From positions 1 to 64,000 of the forward strand of contig CAWIDG010000022.1 of assembly GCA_963834875.1 (NCBI GenBank): DNA of 64,000 nucleotides, in the 5' to 3' direction. Positions 41,381 through 50,263 of this stretch are shown here, in pieces (the first letter of the stretch is position 1; each line of letters begins with the position of its first letter). This stretch comes from DATAGF01 sp963834875. GTDB lineage: Bacteria; Actinomycetota; Thermoleophilia; Miltoncostaeales; Miltoncostaeaceae. Below the pieces are notes generated by a model, which did no database searches, was not told the origin of the DNA, and worked only from the letters and a program-made list of their open reading frames with translations. Both the position numbers and the translations under genes were made by a program.

Positions 41381-42597
41381 CACGCCTCCGCCGCGTGGTT
41401 GCGTGCGCGAGCAACCGACGCGGCCGGCACCAGGTTGCGTGCGTCGGCAAGCGCCTCGAGCGCCCAGTCGATGTGGCGGTCCTCGTGGGTCGCCATGACG
41501 GTCAGGCGCAGGCGCGCGGTGCCCGGCGGGACCGACGGCGGCCGGATGGCCGGCGCCCAGACCCGCGCCCGGCGCAGCGACGCCCCGACGGCGAGGGCGT
41601 CGGCCGACTCGCCGACGAGGACGCCGACGACCGCCGAGTCGGTGGGCAGCACCGTGTACCCCAGGGCCCGCGCTCCCTCGACGAGGCGCGCCACGAGCGC
41701 GCGCAGGCGGGCGCGCCGCTCGGGCTGGTCGCGCACGAGGTCCAGGGCCGCGAGCGCCGCGCCGGCCGCCGCCGGCGCGAGCGCGGTCGTGAAGACGAAG
41801 CCGCGGTCGCGGGTGCGCAGGTAGTCGCAGAGGTCGCGGTCGCCGGCCACGTAGCCGCCCTGGGCGCCGAGGGCCTTGGAGAGGGTCCCCATCACGACGG
41901 GCACGCGGCCCTCCAGGCCGAAGTGCTCCAGGGCACCGGCCCCGGTGCTGCCGAGCACCCCCGTGGCGTGGGCCTCGTCGACCATCAGCATGCAGCCGTG
42001 GCGATCGGCGACTTCCACGATCGCGGGAAGGGGGGCGAGATCGCCGTCCATGGAGAAGACCGTGTCGGTGACGATCAGCCGCCGCCGCCGCGGCCCCGCG
42101 GCGCGGAGGGCCGACTCCAGGGCCTCCGCGTCGGAGTGCGGGTAGCGCACGACCTCGGCGCCCGACAGACGGCAGCCGTCGATGAGGCTGGCGTGGTTGA
42201 GCTCGTCGGAGAGGACGACGTCGCCCCGACCGACCAGCGCCGGGATCGTGCCGACGTTCGCCTGGAACCCGGTCGGGAAGACCAGCGCGTCCTCGCAGCG
42301 CTTGAGCGCGGCGATCCGCTCCTCGAGGCGGCGGTGCAGGTCGAGGCTGCCGGTGACGAGGCGCGAGGCGCCAGCGCCGGCGCCGTACTCCTCCAGCGCG
42401 GCGCGGGCGCCGGCCACGACCGCCGGGTCGTTGGCGAGCCCGAGGTAGTTGTTGGACGCGAGCAGGAGGTGAGGGACGCCGTCGATCTCGACCTCGGGGT
42501 CGGGCGCGCCCTGGCAGTAGGTCAGGACCCGCAGCAGGTCGCGGTCGGCGAGGTCGGCGAGCGCCTCCGGCAGCCAGTCGAGGCCCGTGCGGCTCAT
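41380..42597 (-). CDS. bioF: 8-amino-7-oxononanoate synthase
   Basis: BioF condenses pimeloyl-ACP/CoA with alanine using PLP. The 405-aa protein shows LLLASNNYLGLANDPAVVAG, GAGAGASRLVTGSLDLHRRL, LVFPTGFQANVGTIPALV, SDELNHASLIDGCRLSGAEV, the Asp-containing VDEAHATGVLG, and the PLP-lysine motif GTLSKALGAQGGYVAG. It overlaps bioA by 4 nt (ATGA) and bioD by 1 nt. Confidence 0.95.
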   Translation of the reverse strand: MSRTGLDWLPEALADLADRDLLRVLTYCQGAPDPEVEIDGVPHLLLASNNYLGLANDPAVVAGARAALEEYGAGAGASRLVTGSLDLHRRLEERIAALKRCEDALVFPTGFQANVGTIPALVGRGDVVLSDELNHASLIDGCRLSGAEVVRYPHSDAEALESALRAAGPRRRRLIVTDTVFSMDGDLAPLPAIVEVADRHGCMLMVDEAHATGVLGSTGAGALEHFGLEGRVPVVMGTLSKALGAQGGYVAGDRDLCDYLRTRDRGFVFTTALAPAAAGAALAALDLVRDQPERRARLRALVARLVEGARALGYTVLPTDSAVVGVLVGESADALAVGASLRRARVWAPAIRPPSVPPGTARLRLTVMATHEDRHIDWALEALADARNLVPAASVARARNHAAEA

Positions 42598-43886
42598 CCG
42601 GCCTCCGCCGCGGCCACGGCGGCCTCGCAGATGCGCGCGACGTCGTCGTCGCCGGCCACGTAGGGCGGCATCGTGTAGACGAGGTCCCGGAACGGCCGCA
42701 GCCAGACGCCGCGCTCGACGGCGGCCCGGGTCGCGGCGGGCACGTCAACCTCGTGGTCGAGCTGCACCACGCCGATGGCGCCGAGCGCGCGGACGTCCGC
42801 GACCCCGGCCAGCCCGGCGGCCGGCGCGAGCCCCTCCCGCAGGCCGGCCTCGATGCGCGCGACGTCCCCGCGCCAGTCGCCGGCCAGGAGCAGGTCGATG
42901 GAGGCGCCGGCGACGGCCGCGGCCAGCGGGTTGCCCATGAAGGTCGGCCCGTGCGCGAGCACCGGCACCTCTCCGGTCGAGATGGCCTCGGCCACCGCCG
43001 AGGTGCACAGCGCCGCCGCCATGGTCATGTAGCCGCCGGTCATCGCCTTGCCGACGCACATCACGTCGGGCGCGACGCCCGCGTGGTCGGCGGCGAACAG
43101 CTCGCCGGTGCGCCCGAAGCCGGTCGCGATCTCGTCGAAGACGAGGAGGACGTCGTGCCGGTCGGCGATCTCCCGGAGGGCGGCGACGTACCCGGGCGAG
43201 TGGAAGCGCATCCCCCCGGCGCCCTGCACGACGGGCTCCACGATGAGGGCGGCGAGCTCGGCGGCGTGCTCGGCGACGGTCGCCTCGAGCCGGTCGACGT
43301 ACGCCGGGTCGGGGCGCGCGTCGAAGCCGGCGGGCGGCATCTCCGCGAAGACCTGCTCGGGGAGGACGCCGGCCCACATGTGGTGCATGCCGCCGTCGGG
43401 GTCGCAGACCGACATCGGCTGGAGGGTGTCGCCGTAGTAGCCGCCGCGCCAGGTGCAGAGGCGGCGCTTCTCAGGGTGCCCCCGGGAGCGCCAGTATTGG
43501 AGGCACATCTTCACCGCGACCTCGACCGAGACCGACCCCGAGTCGGCGAGGAACACGTGGCGCAGCGGCTCGGGGGTGATCTCCACCAGGCGCGCAGCCA
43601 GGCTCACCGCCGGCTCGTGCGTGATCCCGCCGAACATCACGTGGCTCATTCGCCCGAGCTGGTCGCGCACGGCCGCGTCGAGCGCCGGGTGGGCGTAGCC
43701 GTGGATGGCGGACCACCACGACGACATGCCGTCCACGAGCTCCCGCACCCCGCCGACCGGCTCGGCGAGGCGCAGCCGCACGCCGGACGCCGACTCGACG
43801 ACGAGCGGCGGGTCGGCGGCCGGCATCGGCGCGTAGGGGTGCCAGACGTGCGCCCGATCGAGCGCCAGCACCTCCTGGGGCCCCAC
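42594..43886 (-). CDS. bioA: Adenosylmethionine-8-amino-7-oxononanoate aminotransferase
   Basis: BioA makes 7,8-diaminopelargonate with SAM as amino donor. The 430-aa PLP enzyme has HVWHPYAPM near the start, DGMSSWWSAIHGYAHPALDA (SAM-site WW), FLADSGSVSVEVAVKMCLQY, VFDEIATGFGRTGELFA, CVGKAMTGGYMTMAAAL (PLP lysine) and HGPTFMGNPLAAAVA. GTG 43886 lies 11 nt after bioB. The match is full length with no frameshift. Confidence 0.96.
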   Translation of the reverse strand: MGPQEVLALDRAHVWHPYAPMPAADPPLVVESASGVRLRLAEPVGGVRELVDGMSSWWSAIHGYAHPALDAAVRDQLGRMSHVMFGGITHEPAVSLAARLVEITPEPLRHVFLADSGSVSVEVAVKMCLQYWRSRGHPEKRRLCTWRGGYYGDTLQPMSVCDPDGGMHHMWAGVLPEQVFAEMPPAGFDARPDPAYVDRLEATVAEHAAELAALIVEPVVQGAGGMRFHSPGYVAALREIADRHDVLLVFDEIATGFGRTGELFAADHAGVAPDVMCVGKAMTGGYMTMAAALCTSAVAEAISTGEVPVLAHGPTFMGNPLAAAVAGASIDLLLAGDWRGDVARIEAGLREGLAPAAGLAGVADVRALGAIGVVQLDHEVDVPAATRAAVERGVWLRPFRDLVYTMPPYVAGDDDVARICEAAVAAAEAG

Positions 43887-43897
43887 GGGCCGCCCCG

Positions 43898-44896
43898 TCA
43901 GCCGCCCGCGCGCGCGCCGGGGACCACCGGCATCCCCAGGTCGCGGGCCAGGCGCACGTCCTCGGCCGCGGGGCGGCCGGCGGTGGTGAGGTAGTTGCCG
44001 ACGATCATGCCGTTCACGCCCCCCACCAGGCCGAGGGCCTGGGCGTCGCGCAGCACCAGCTCGCGGCCGCCCGCATAGCGGATGATCCGATCGGGGAACA
44101 CCAGCCGGAAGATCGCGATCGCGCGCAGCGCGTCGTGCGCCTCGAGCGGCCGCCGGCCGGCCAGCGGTGTCCCGGGGCGCGGGTTGAGGAAGTTGAGCGG
44201 GATCTCGTCGGGCCCCAGCTCGCGCAGCTCGTAGGCGAGCTCGAGCCGCTGCTCCCAGGTCTCCCCCATCCCGAGGATGCCGCCGCTGCAGAGCTTCATG
44301 CCGAGCTCGGTGACGAGCCGGCACGTCTCGACGCGCTCCTCCCAGGTGTGCGTGGTGACGATCTCGGGGAAGAAGCTCCGGCTGGTCTCCAGGTTGTGGT
44401 TGTAGTGGTGCACCCCGGCGTCGCGCAGGGCCTCGGCCTGGGGGCGCGTGAGGATGCCGAGCGAGCAGTTGACGTCGAGGCCGGTCTCTGCGTGGATGGC
44501 GTCGATCGCGCGCAGCACCTGGTCCATCAGGCGCCGGTCCGGCCCGCGCACCGCGACGACGATGCAGAAGGCGCTGGCCCCGGAGGCCTCGGTGGCCCGC
44601 GCGGCCGAGACCACCTGGTCGAGGGGCAGGAAGGCGTGGCGCTGGGCCGGGGCGTCGTAGTGCATCGACTGCGAGCAGAAGGCGCAGTCCTCGGGACACC
44701 CTCCGGTCTGCGCGCTGATCAGGGACTCGAGCTCGACGCCCTCGCCCCACCAGCGCCGCCGCACCTCGTGGGCGAGGCCCAGGAGGCGCGGCAGCTCCGA
44801 CGCGGGCAGGTCCACGAGCCGGCGCGCCTCCTCGATCTCGATGGAGCGCTTCTCCTCGACCAGGCTGCGCTCGAGGCCGTCCAGGATCGTCGTCAC
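43898..44896 (-). CDS. bioB: Biotin synthase
   Basis: BioB is a radical-SAM enzyme that inserts sulfur into dethiobiotin. The [4Fe-4S] motif C-x3-C-x2-C is in GGCPEDCAFCSQSMHYDA, the second-cluster cysteines are in ASAFCIVVAVRGP and VNCSLGILT/KLCSGGILGMGE, and NFLNPRPGTPL plus GGRELVLRDAQALGLVGGVN are diagnostic. The protein is 332 aa. The GTG start lies 7 nt after a TAGGGT box, making this the first gene of a leaderless biotin operon. Confidence 0.97.
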   Translation of the reverse strand: MTTILDGLERSLVEEKRSIEIEEARRLVDLPASELPRLLGLAHEVRRRWWGEGVELESLISAQTGGCPEDCAFCSQSMHYDAPAQRHAFLPLDQVVSAARATEASGASAFCIVVAVRGPDRRLMDQVLRAIDAIHAETGLDVNCSLGILTRPQAEALRDAGVHHYNHNLETSRSFFPEIVTTHTWEERVETCRLVTELGMKLCSGGILGMGETWEQRLELAYELRELGPDEIPLNFLNPRPGTPLAGRRPLEAHDALRAIAIFRLVFPDRIIRYAGGRELVLRDAQALGLVGGVNGMIVGNYLTTAGRPAAEDVRLARDLGMPVVPGARAGG

Positions 44897-44903
44897 GGTC
44901 GAG

Positions 44904-44909
44904 ACCCTA
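44904..44909 (-). promoter_or_regulatory. -10 element TAGGGT, leaderless, for the biotin operon
   Basis: TAGGGT on the minus strand ends 7 nt before GTG 44896, inside a 42-nt gap after the trkA-like gene. No BirA-type palindrome (TTGTAAACC-like) is visible in the gap. Confidence 0.5.
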
Positions 44910-44938
44910 CAGGCGTGACGGGCGGGGGCCGGCCGGCG

Positions 44939-45601
44939 TCAGCGGCCGAGCAGGAGCCGGCGCACCTCGTCCTCGCGCCCGGGCTCGAGGATGGCGAGCA
45001 CCTGGTCGCCCGCGTTCAGGACGGTCCCGTCGTCGACCAGCTCGGCCACCCCGTCGCGGACGAGGGAGATCAGGCGGGAGCCGGCCGGCAGGGCGAGCTT
45101 GTCCACCGACTTGCCGATGCACGGGCACCTCGGGTCAACCTCGACCTCGATGATCTCGAGGTTCTCCTGGCGCAGCTCGAGGAGGTGGACGAGCTCGTGC
45201 TCGGGGACCTCGTGCTCGATGAGGGCCATGATCCGCTGGGTCGGGCAGATCGTGGGCGAGATGCCGAGCAGGTCGAAGTGGACCTGGTTCCGGGGGTCGT
45301 TGACGCGCGCGATGACCTTGGCCACGCCGTACTTCTCGCGGGCGAGCTGGGCGATGATCATGTTGTCCTCGTCGTCGCCGGTGACGGCGACCACGATGTC
45401 CGGCGGCCGCGTCATGCCGGCCGACTCGAGCACGTAGAGCTCCGTGCCGTCGCCGTGGACGACCCGGTGGCCGAACTCGTCCTCGAGGATGTCGGCCCGC
45501 GCGGCCTTCGCCTCGACGACCGTCACCTCGTGCTGCTTGGCGACGAGGGTGCGGGTGAGGTTGGAGCCCATCTTCCCGCCACCGACCACGATCGTGAACA
45601 T
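44939..45601 (-). CDS. TrkA-family potassium uptake regulatory protein (RCK_N + RCK_C)
   Basis: The 220-aa protein has an NAD-binding RCK_N domain (FTIVVGGGKMGSNLTRTLVA, GDGTELYVLESAGM, VVAVTGDDEDNMIIAQLARE) and a C-terminal RCK_C domain (about 140-218, VDKLALPAGSRLISLVRDGV with VLNAGDQVLAIL). Such proteins gate K+ channels and transporters in response to nucleotides. It overlaps the other RCK gene by 1 nt (TGATG). Four cysteines cluster unusually (SPTICPTQ and RCPCIGKS). Confidence 0.9.
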   Translation of the reverse strand: MFTIVVGGGKMGSNLTRTLVAKQHEVTVVEAKAARADILEDEFGHRVVHGDGTELYVLESAGMTRPPDIVVAVTGDDEDNMIIAQLAREKYGVAKVIARVNDPRNQVHFDLLGISPTICPTQRIMALIEHEVPEHELVHLLELRQENLEIIEVEVDPRCPCIGKSVDKLALPAGSRLISLVRDGVAELVDDGTVLNAGDQVLAILEPGREDEVRRLLLGR

Positions 45602-46020
45602 CAGGTCGCCGCCCCCGCGGCCAGGGCCCAGCGGGTGAGCCCCTCGATGGCCATCTTCACCGGCGAGATCACCTCGAAGCCCCGGTCCCCGTAGACCTCG
45701 GCCCGCGCCGGGTCCTGGATGCGGGCCGCGACGTGGTCGACGTGGTATCGCTGCGTGGCGACCTGGGCGATGATCAGGTTCGTGTTGTCGCCGTCGGTCG
45801 CGGCGATGAGCATGTCGGCGTCGTCGATGCCCGCCTCCTCGAGGATGTCGGCGTCCATCCCGTGACCGATCACCAGCGGGTGGCGCCAGTCGCTGCCGAG
45901 GCGCGTCAGCGCCTCCTCCCTCTGCTCGACCACGACCACCTCCCACCCCTCGCCCGCCAGGCTTCGCGCCAGGGAGGAGCCGACGCGACCACAACCGACG
46001 ACGATCGCCTTCATGTCCAC
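45601..46020 (-). CDS. TrkA-N (RCK_N) domain protein, single-domain
   Basis: This short protein (139 aa from GTG 46020, or 137 from ATG 46014) contains only the NAD-binding RCK_N fold: KAIVVGCGRVGSSLARSLAG, GHGMDADILEEAGIDDADML, IAATDGDNTNLIIAQVATQR and VISPVKMAIEGLTRWAL. It lacks RCK_C and probably pairs with the two-domain RCK protein encoded next. It lies 1 nt after the APC permease stop, so the transport operon is tightly coupled. Confidence 0.9.
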   Translation of the reverse strand: MDMKAIVVGCGRVGSSLARSLAGEGWEVVVVEQREEALTRLGSDWRHPLVIGHGMDADILEEAGIDDADMLIAATDGDNTNLIIAQVATQRYHVDHVAARIQDPARAEVYGDRGFEVISPVKMAIEGLTRWALAAGAAT

Positions 46021-46021
46021 A

Positions 46022-47935
46022 TTATGCGCCGCCGGCCTCCTCGAGGACGCCCTCGGGATAGGTGACGACCATCACCTCACAGGGCGCCGCGCGCAAGACC
46101 TCGTCCACGAGCGGGCTGAAGAAGCGCGACTGGGACCGCCAGCGAGGCGACGAGCCCATCATGACGAGGTCGGCGCCGATCTCCTGCGCCTCGGCGACGA
46201 TCGCCTCGCTCCGCGACCGGGCGCGGACGACGACGCCGTCGACCCCGACGCCCTGGTCCGCGCCCGTCTCGCGCGCCTCCTCGACGACGTCGAGGCCGTC
46301 CTGCTCGGCCCCGCCGAGGTCGGCGCCGAGGGGCTGCGCCATCGGGACCTTCAGCACGTTGATCACGCGCACCGAGCCGCCGGACTGCTTGGCGAGCCTC
46401 AGCGCCGTCGCGAGCACCTCGCGCCCGATGTCGCCGGGCTTGACCGGGACGAGGATCCGCCGGAAGCCCGGCTCGGCGGAGGGGACGAGGTCGGGCTCGG
46501 GCGGCGTCGCCCGGCCCAGCAGCGTCTCCCCGCCGGCACGCCGGGACAGCAGGTAGACCGCGATGCCGACGGCCAGCCAGACGGGCCCCGCGATCCTCGC
46601 CCCCTCGCTCGTCGCCACCGCCGCGACCCACAGCGCGAGCGTCAGAACCGCTCCGACGACGGCCGGGAGCGGGATCTCCTTCCCCCGCACGCTGACGGCC
46701 AGGGGCACGCGGAAGGGGCGCTGGAGGCCCGGCTCGCGCGCCCGCAGGCGCACCACCGCGGCCTGGGCGGCGGTCAGCGCGATGAGCACGCCGAAGCTGT
46801 AGAGGCCGGCGAGGAAGCGCTCGCCGTCGCCCGCGGTCACCGCGAGCACGATGAGGCCCGACGCGACGGCCGCCACCGCGACGGCGCCGGCCAGCGGCGG
46901 CCGGGCCCCCCGCGCCGGCCGGGCGAAGGCGTGGGGCAGCATGTCGTAGCGGGCCATCGACTGGGCGAGCCGCTCCGCGCCCACCATGGCCGTGATGACG
47001 GCCGCGAGGAGGATCAGGGCCCCGGTGACGCCGGCGACGACCTCGAGCGCCTCGCGGGCGCCGATCTCGTCGCCGACGGCCGAGGCGATCCCCACCAGCG
47101 GCGCCTTGAGCCACTCCGTCCCCAGGGCGCTCGCGACGCCGTCGGGGGCGCTGGAGTCCGGCTCGGCCGGGAACGCCGAGACCCCGACCACCGCCACCGC
47201 CACGTTGATCGCCACGGCGACGCCGATGCCGACGAAGAGGCTCCGGGGCAGCGTGCGCCCCGGCTCGCGCACCTCCGCCGCGTAGCTGGAGACGCTCTCG
47301 ATGCCGGTGTAGGCCAGCGTCGCCAGGGCCAGCGCGAGGGCGATCGACGACCACGAGGGGGCCGTGCCGAGATCGGTCCCGAGGGACAGCGCGTCGGCCG
47401 AGACGACCGTGGCGAACCCGATGGCGGCGATGGCGACCTGCACGACCAGGGCGGCGGCGACCATCGCCACCGCGACCTTGTAGAGCCTCACCTTCCGCAG
47501 CCGCCGGACGCCGGCGATCGCCAGGATCACCGCGATCCCGATCAGCGCGTCCCAGGGCCGGTCCCGCGCCGCCTCCCACCCGAGCGCCGAGCCCAGGTAG
47601 TGGGGGACGAACAGCGCCGCCAGGGCGATCACGACGAAGTAGTCGAGGAACAGCAGCCACCCCGTGACGAATCCGGCGGGGTCGCTGAACGCGCGCCGCA
47701 CGAAGGTCGCGGCGCCGCCGGGCTCCGGCATGGCCGCCGCGCCCTCGGCGTAGGAGAGGCTCACGACCAGCACGAGGAGCCCGACGGCCAGGAGCACCCA
47801 GGGCGTCAGGCCGACCGCGTAGAGCGCCACGATGCCGAGGGCGAACGCCAGCGCCGAGCCGACCTCGCCGTAGGCGATCAGCGCGAGCGAGCGCGCGCGG
47901 AGGCCCGGCCCGGGCGGGGTCAGCTTCTGCGCCAC
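46022..47935 (-). CDS. APC-superfamily permease with C-terminal USP domain
   Basis: The 637-aa protein has about 12 transmembrane helices of the APC fold (SLALIAYGEVGSALAFALGI at the N-terminus, PEPGGAATFVRRAFSDPAG, LATLAYTGIESVSSYAAEVR, GAERLAQSMARYDMLPHAFA) and a cytoplasmic universal-stress-protein domain from about 490 (RRILVPVKPGDIGREVLATA, then IGADLVMMGSSPRWRSQSRF). This architecture resembles KimA-type K+ importers and related amino-acid/cation transporters. Linked RCK genes favour a cation, probably K+. Confidence 0.85.
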   Translation of the reverse strand: MAQKLTPPGPGLRARSLALIAYGEVGSALAFALGIVALYAVGLTPWVLLAVGLLVLVVSLSYAEGAAAMPEPGGAATFVRRAFSDPAGFVTGWLLFLDYFVVIALAALFVPHYLGSALGWEAARDRPWDALIGIAVILAIAGVRRLRKVRLYKVAVAMVAAALVVQVAIAAIGFATVVSADALSLGTDLGTAPSWSSIALALALATLAYTGIESVSSYAAEVREPGRTLPRSLFVGIGVAVAINVAVAVVGVSAFPAEPDSSAPDGVASALGTEWLKAPLVGIASAVGDEIGAREALEVVAGVTGALILLAAVITAMVGAERLAQSMARYDMLPHAFARPARGARPPLAGAVAVAAVASGLIVLAVTAGDGERFLAGLYSFGVLIALTAAQAAVVRLRAREPGLQRPFRVPLAVSVRGKEIPLPAVVGAVLTLALWVAAVATSEGARIAGPVWLAVGIAVYLLSRRAGGETLLGRATPPEPDLVPSAEPGFRRILVPVKPGDIGREVLATALRLAKQSGGSVRVINVLKVPMAQPLGADLGGAEQDGLDVVEEARETGADQGVGVDGVVVRARSRSEAIVAEAQEIGADLVMMGSSPRWRSQSRFFSPLVDEVLRAAPCEVMVVTYPEGVLEEAGGA

Positions 47936-48099
47936 GGCCGCAGCAGGTAGAGGCGCAGCGCGCCACCGATCACGAGCAGCCCCCCGATCAGGAGCCCCAA
48001 CCCGCCGCCCACGCCCAGCGAGACCGTCCGGGCGATCAGCGCGACCCCCAGCAGGACGACGACCGCCGCGAGGACCACCGGCACCGCGCCGCGGCTCAC
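47920..48099 (-). CDS. Small membrane protein, 59 aa, in the permease operon
   Basis: The product is almost wholly hydrophobic: VPVVLAAVVVLLGVALIART and LGLLIGGLLVIGGALRLYLL form two helices, ending LRPWRRS. GTG 48099 overlaps the upstream permease stop (GTGA), and its end overlaps the next permease start by 16 nt, so translation is coupled on both sides. It may be an accessory subunit of one of the permeases. Confidence 0.7.
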   Translation of the reverse strand: MSRGAVPVVLAAVVVLLGVALIARTVSLGVGGGLGLLIGGLLVIGGALRLYLLRPWRRS

Positions 48100-49998
48100 G
48101 CCGCCGCCTCCTCGCGGGTCGTGGCGACGATCACGCGGCACGGGCTGTGCTTGAGCACGTGCCGCACGGTCTTTCCGAACACGGGCGTGCGCCGGCCGAT
48201 GCCGCGCCGCGGCGCCCCGATCACGACCAGATCGGCGGTGCGCGCCACCGCGTCGGCCACGATCGCCGGGCCCGCGCTGCGGGCGCGCTCGAGGCGCGTG
48301 ACCGCACGGACCCCGTAGCTCTCGACCAGCGCGCGGGCGTCGTCGAGGAGGTCGTTCGCCTCGCGCTCGGCCGACGGCAGGTCCACCGTCAGCGGGAGCT
48401 CCATCGGGATCTCGACCACGTGCACGATCGCGACCCGCGACCGGCGCTCGGCCGCCAGACGCGACGCGACGACGAGGGCCTCCTCCGACTCGGCCGAGCG
48501 CACCACGGGCACGACGATCGTGCGGTACTCCACCCGCAGCTCGTCGGTCAGCACGACCGCCGGGGCGCGGACGGTCTCGGCCACCGGCAGGTGCAGCACG
48601 CTGCGGCGGTAGACGAGGTAGACGACGAACCCGAGCGCCAGCCAGCCGAGGCCCGCCCACCGCGTGGCCGGCTCCTGGATGACCACCACCAGCCACGCCA
48701 GGCCCGTCGCGAGCCCGCCGAGGATCGCGAACAGCGGCCAGTCGACGCCGCGGAGGCGCACGTTGGGGCGCGCGCGGTAGACCAGCTCCTCGTCGCGCCG
48801 GCGCACGCGCAGCGCGACGAGCGACACGTGCGCGACGGTGAACGAGAGCATCGCCCCGAACGCGTACATCGTGCCGAGGAACTCCGTCTGCCCCGGCAGG
48901 ATGGCCACGATCGGGGCCAGGCCCGCGAACAGCGCCAGCGCGAGCCACGGCGTCTTGAAGCGGCGGTGCAGGCGGCGGAAGGGCTCGGGGAGCTGCCGGT
49001 AGCTGGCCATCGCGTAGGTGATGCGCGACGCGCCGATGACGCCGGCGTTGGCGGCGATGAAGAGGATGGTCGCGGCCAGGACGCCGACGTAGATCTCGAG
49101 GACGGTGAGGAAGCCCGCCCTCCACCCCGAGGTTGTCAACGATCCCCAGGACCGGGTCGTTGGCGAAGCCGCCCTCCTCGGGGGGCTCGCCCAGGGGGGT
49201 GCTGAACCCGTCGGGGCCCTCCGAGACCGGAAGGGCCGAGAGGGCGATCGCCGGCAGGGTGAAGTAGATGGCGTAGACGGCGACCGCGACCAGGCGGATG
49301 GAGCGCGGGATGTCGCGGGAGGGGTCGCGCGCCTCCTCCGACAGGTTGGAGATGGTCTCGATGCCGGTGTAGGCGATCATCGCCACCGGGATCGCGAGGA
49401 AGAAGCTCTCCCAGGTCGGCGCGACGCCGAAGTCAACGTTGTCGACCAGGATCTCCGGGGAGAAGACCAGGACGAAGCCGAGCACGACCAGCAGCGCCTG
49501 GGTGGCGAAGTCGATGACGGCCAGCACGATGTTCAGGCGCGCCGCCTCCTTCACCCCGACGACGTTCACGCCGACGAGCAGGGCGATCACGGCCGCCCCG
49601 ACGATCACGTCCCACGGGTTCTCCTTCAGCGGCTCCCAGAAGATCGAGAGGTAGTGCGGGACGAAGAACGCCGAGATGGCGATCGTGATGATGTAGTTGA
49701 GCATCTGGGCCCAGGCGGCCCCGAAGCTGACGACCTCGTTGAAGGCGTGGCGGGCGAAGCTCGACGAGCCCCCGGCCTCCGGGAACCGCACCGTCCCCTC
49801 GGCGTAGGTGGCCGCCGTCGCCGCGAAGATCAGGCCGGCGACGATGAAGACGAGCGGCGTGAGCCCGAGGGCCAGGGCCGCCGTGACGCCGAGCGCGTAG
49901 TAGATCGACGAGCCGACGTTGCCGTAGGCGGTCGCGAACAGCGCGGGCGCTCCGAGGACGCGCTGGAGCCCCTGCTGCTGGCGGCGTCGCCCCGTCAC
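48096..49998 (-). CDS. APC-superfamily permease with C-terminal USP domain, one frameshift
   Basis: A paralogue of the 46022 permease. The N-terminal part reads FATAYGNVGSSIYYALGVTA, FPEAGGSSSFARHAFNEVVS, IPVAMIAYTGIETISNLSEE; after one extra base near 49130 the other frame continues GVIGASRITYAMASYRQLPE to the USP domain (YRTIVVPVVRSAESEEALVV, ADLVVIGAPRRGIGRRTPVF). Corrected length is about 633 aa. A TAGAGT box lies 6 nt before the GTG start, so it heads the five-gene transport operon. Confidence 0.85.
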
Positions 49999-50004
49999 CG
50001 GGCA

Positions 50005-50010
50005 ACTCTA
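50005..50010 (-). promoter_or_regulatory. -10 element TAGAGT, leaderless, for the permease/TrkA operon
   Basis: TAGAGT on the minus strand ends 6 nt before GTG 49998, the same hexamer and spacing as the MarR-GNAT promoter. Confidence 0.5.
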
Positions 50011-50077
50011 CGATCCGGCCCCGCCGTCGCGGGCGGCCGCCGGCCGGGCGAGGGCTCAGGGCCTCGTCCACCAACGA

Positions 50078-50113
50078 CGAAGGCCGCCGTTGTACCCCCA
50101 TCGGCGGCCTTCG
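50078..50113. terminator. Perfect 12-bp stem-loop between the amine-oxidase-like gene and the permease operon
   Basis: CGAAGGCCGCCG (50078-50089) pairs exactly with CGGCGGCCTTCG (50102-50113) around a 12-nt loop. It lies about 150 nt past the end of the amine-oxidase-like gene and 65 nt before the permease promoter. The stretch 50114-50263 is less GC-rich and contains no gene I can support. Confidence 0.5.
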
Positions 50114-50263
50114 GTGCTCACAGTCCACGAGTGGCTGGGCAGTTGAGGCGGCACCGTTGCCCGCGGCGTCACCCGCCTCGTGACAAATGATGCACAGTCG
50201 GGCGCCATTTCGCCAGCCCTCCGGCGCGCCTTTGTCCAAACCATTACCGAACGGCGCCTCGGC

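Noticed and set aside
44897..44938. A BirA operator before bioB
   Set aside because: The 42-nt gap holds a -10 box but no inverted repeat resembling known BirA sites.
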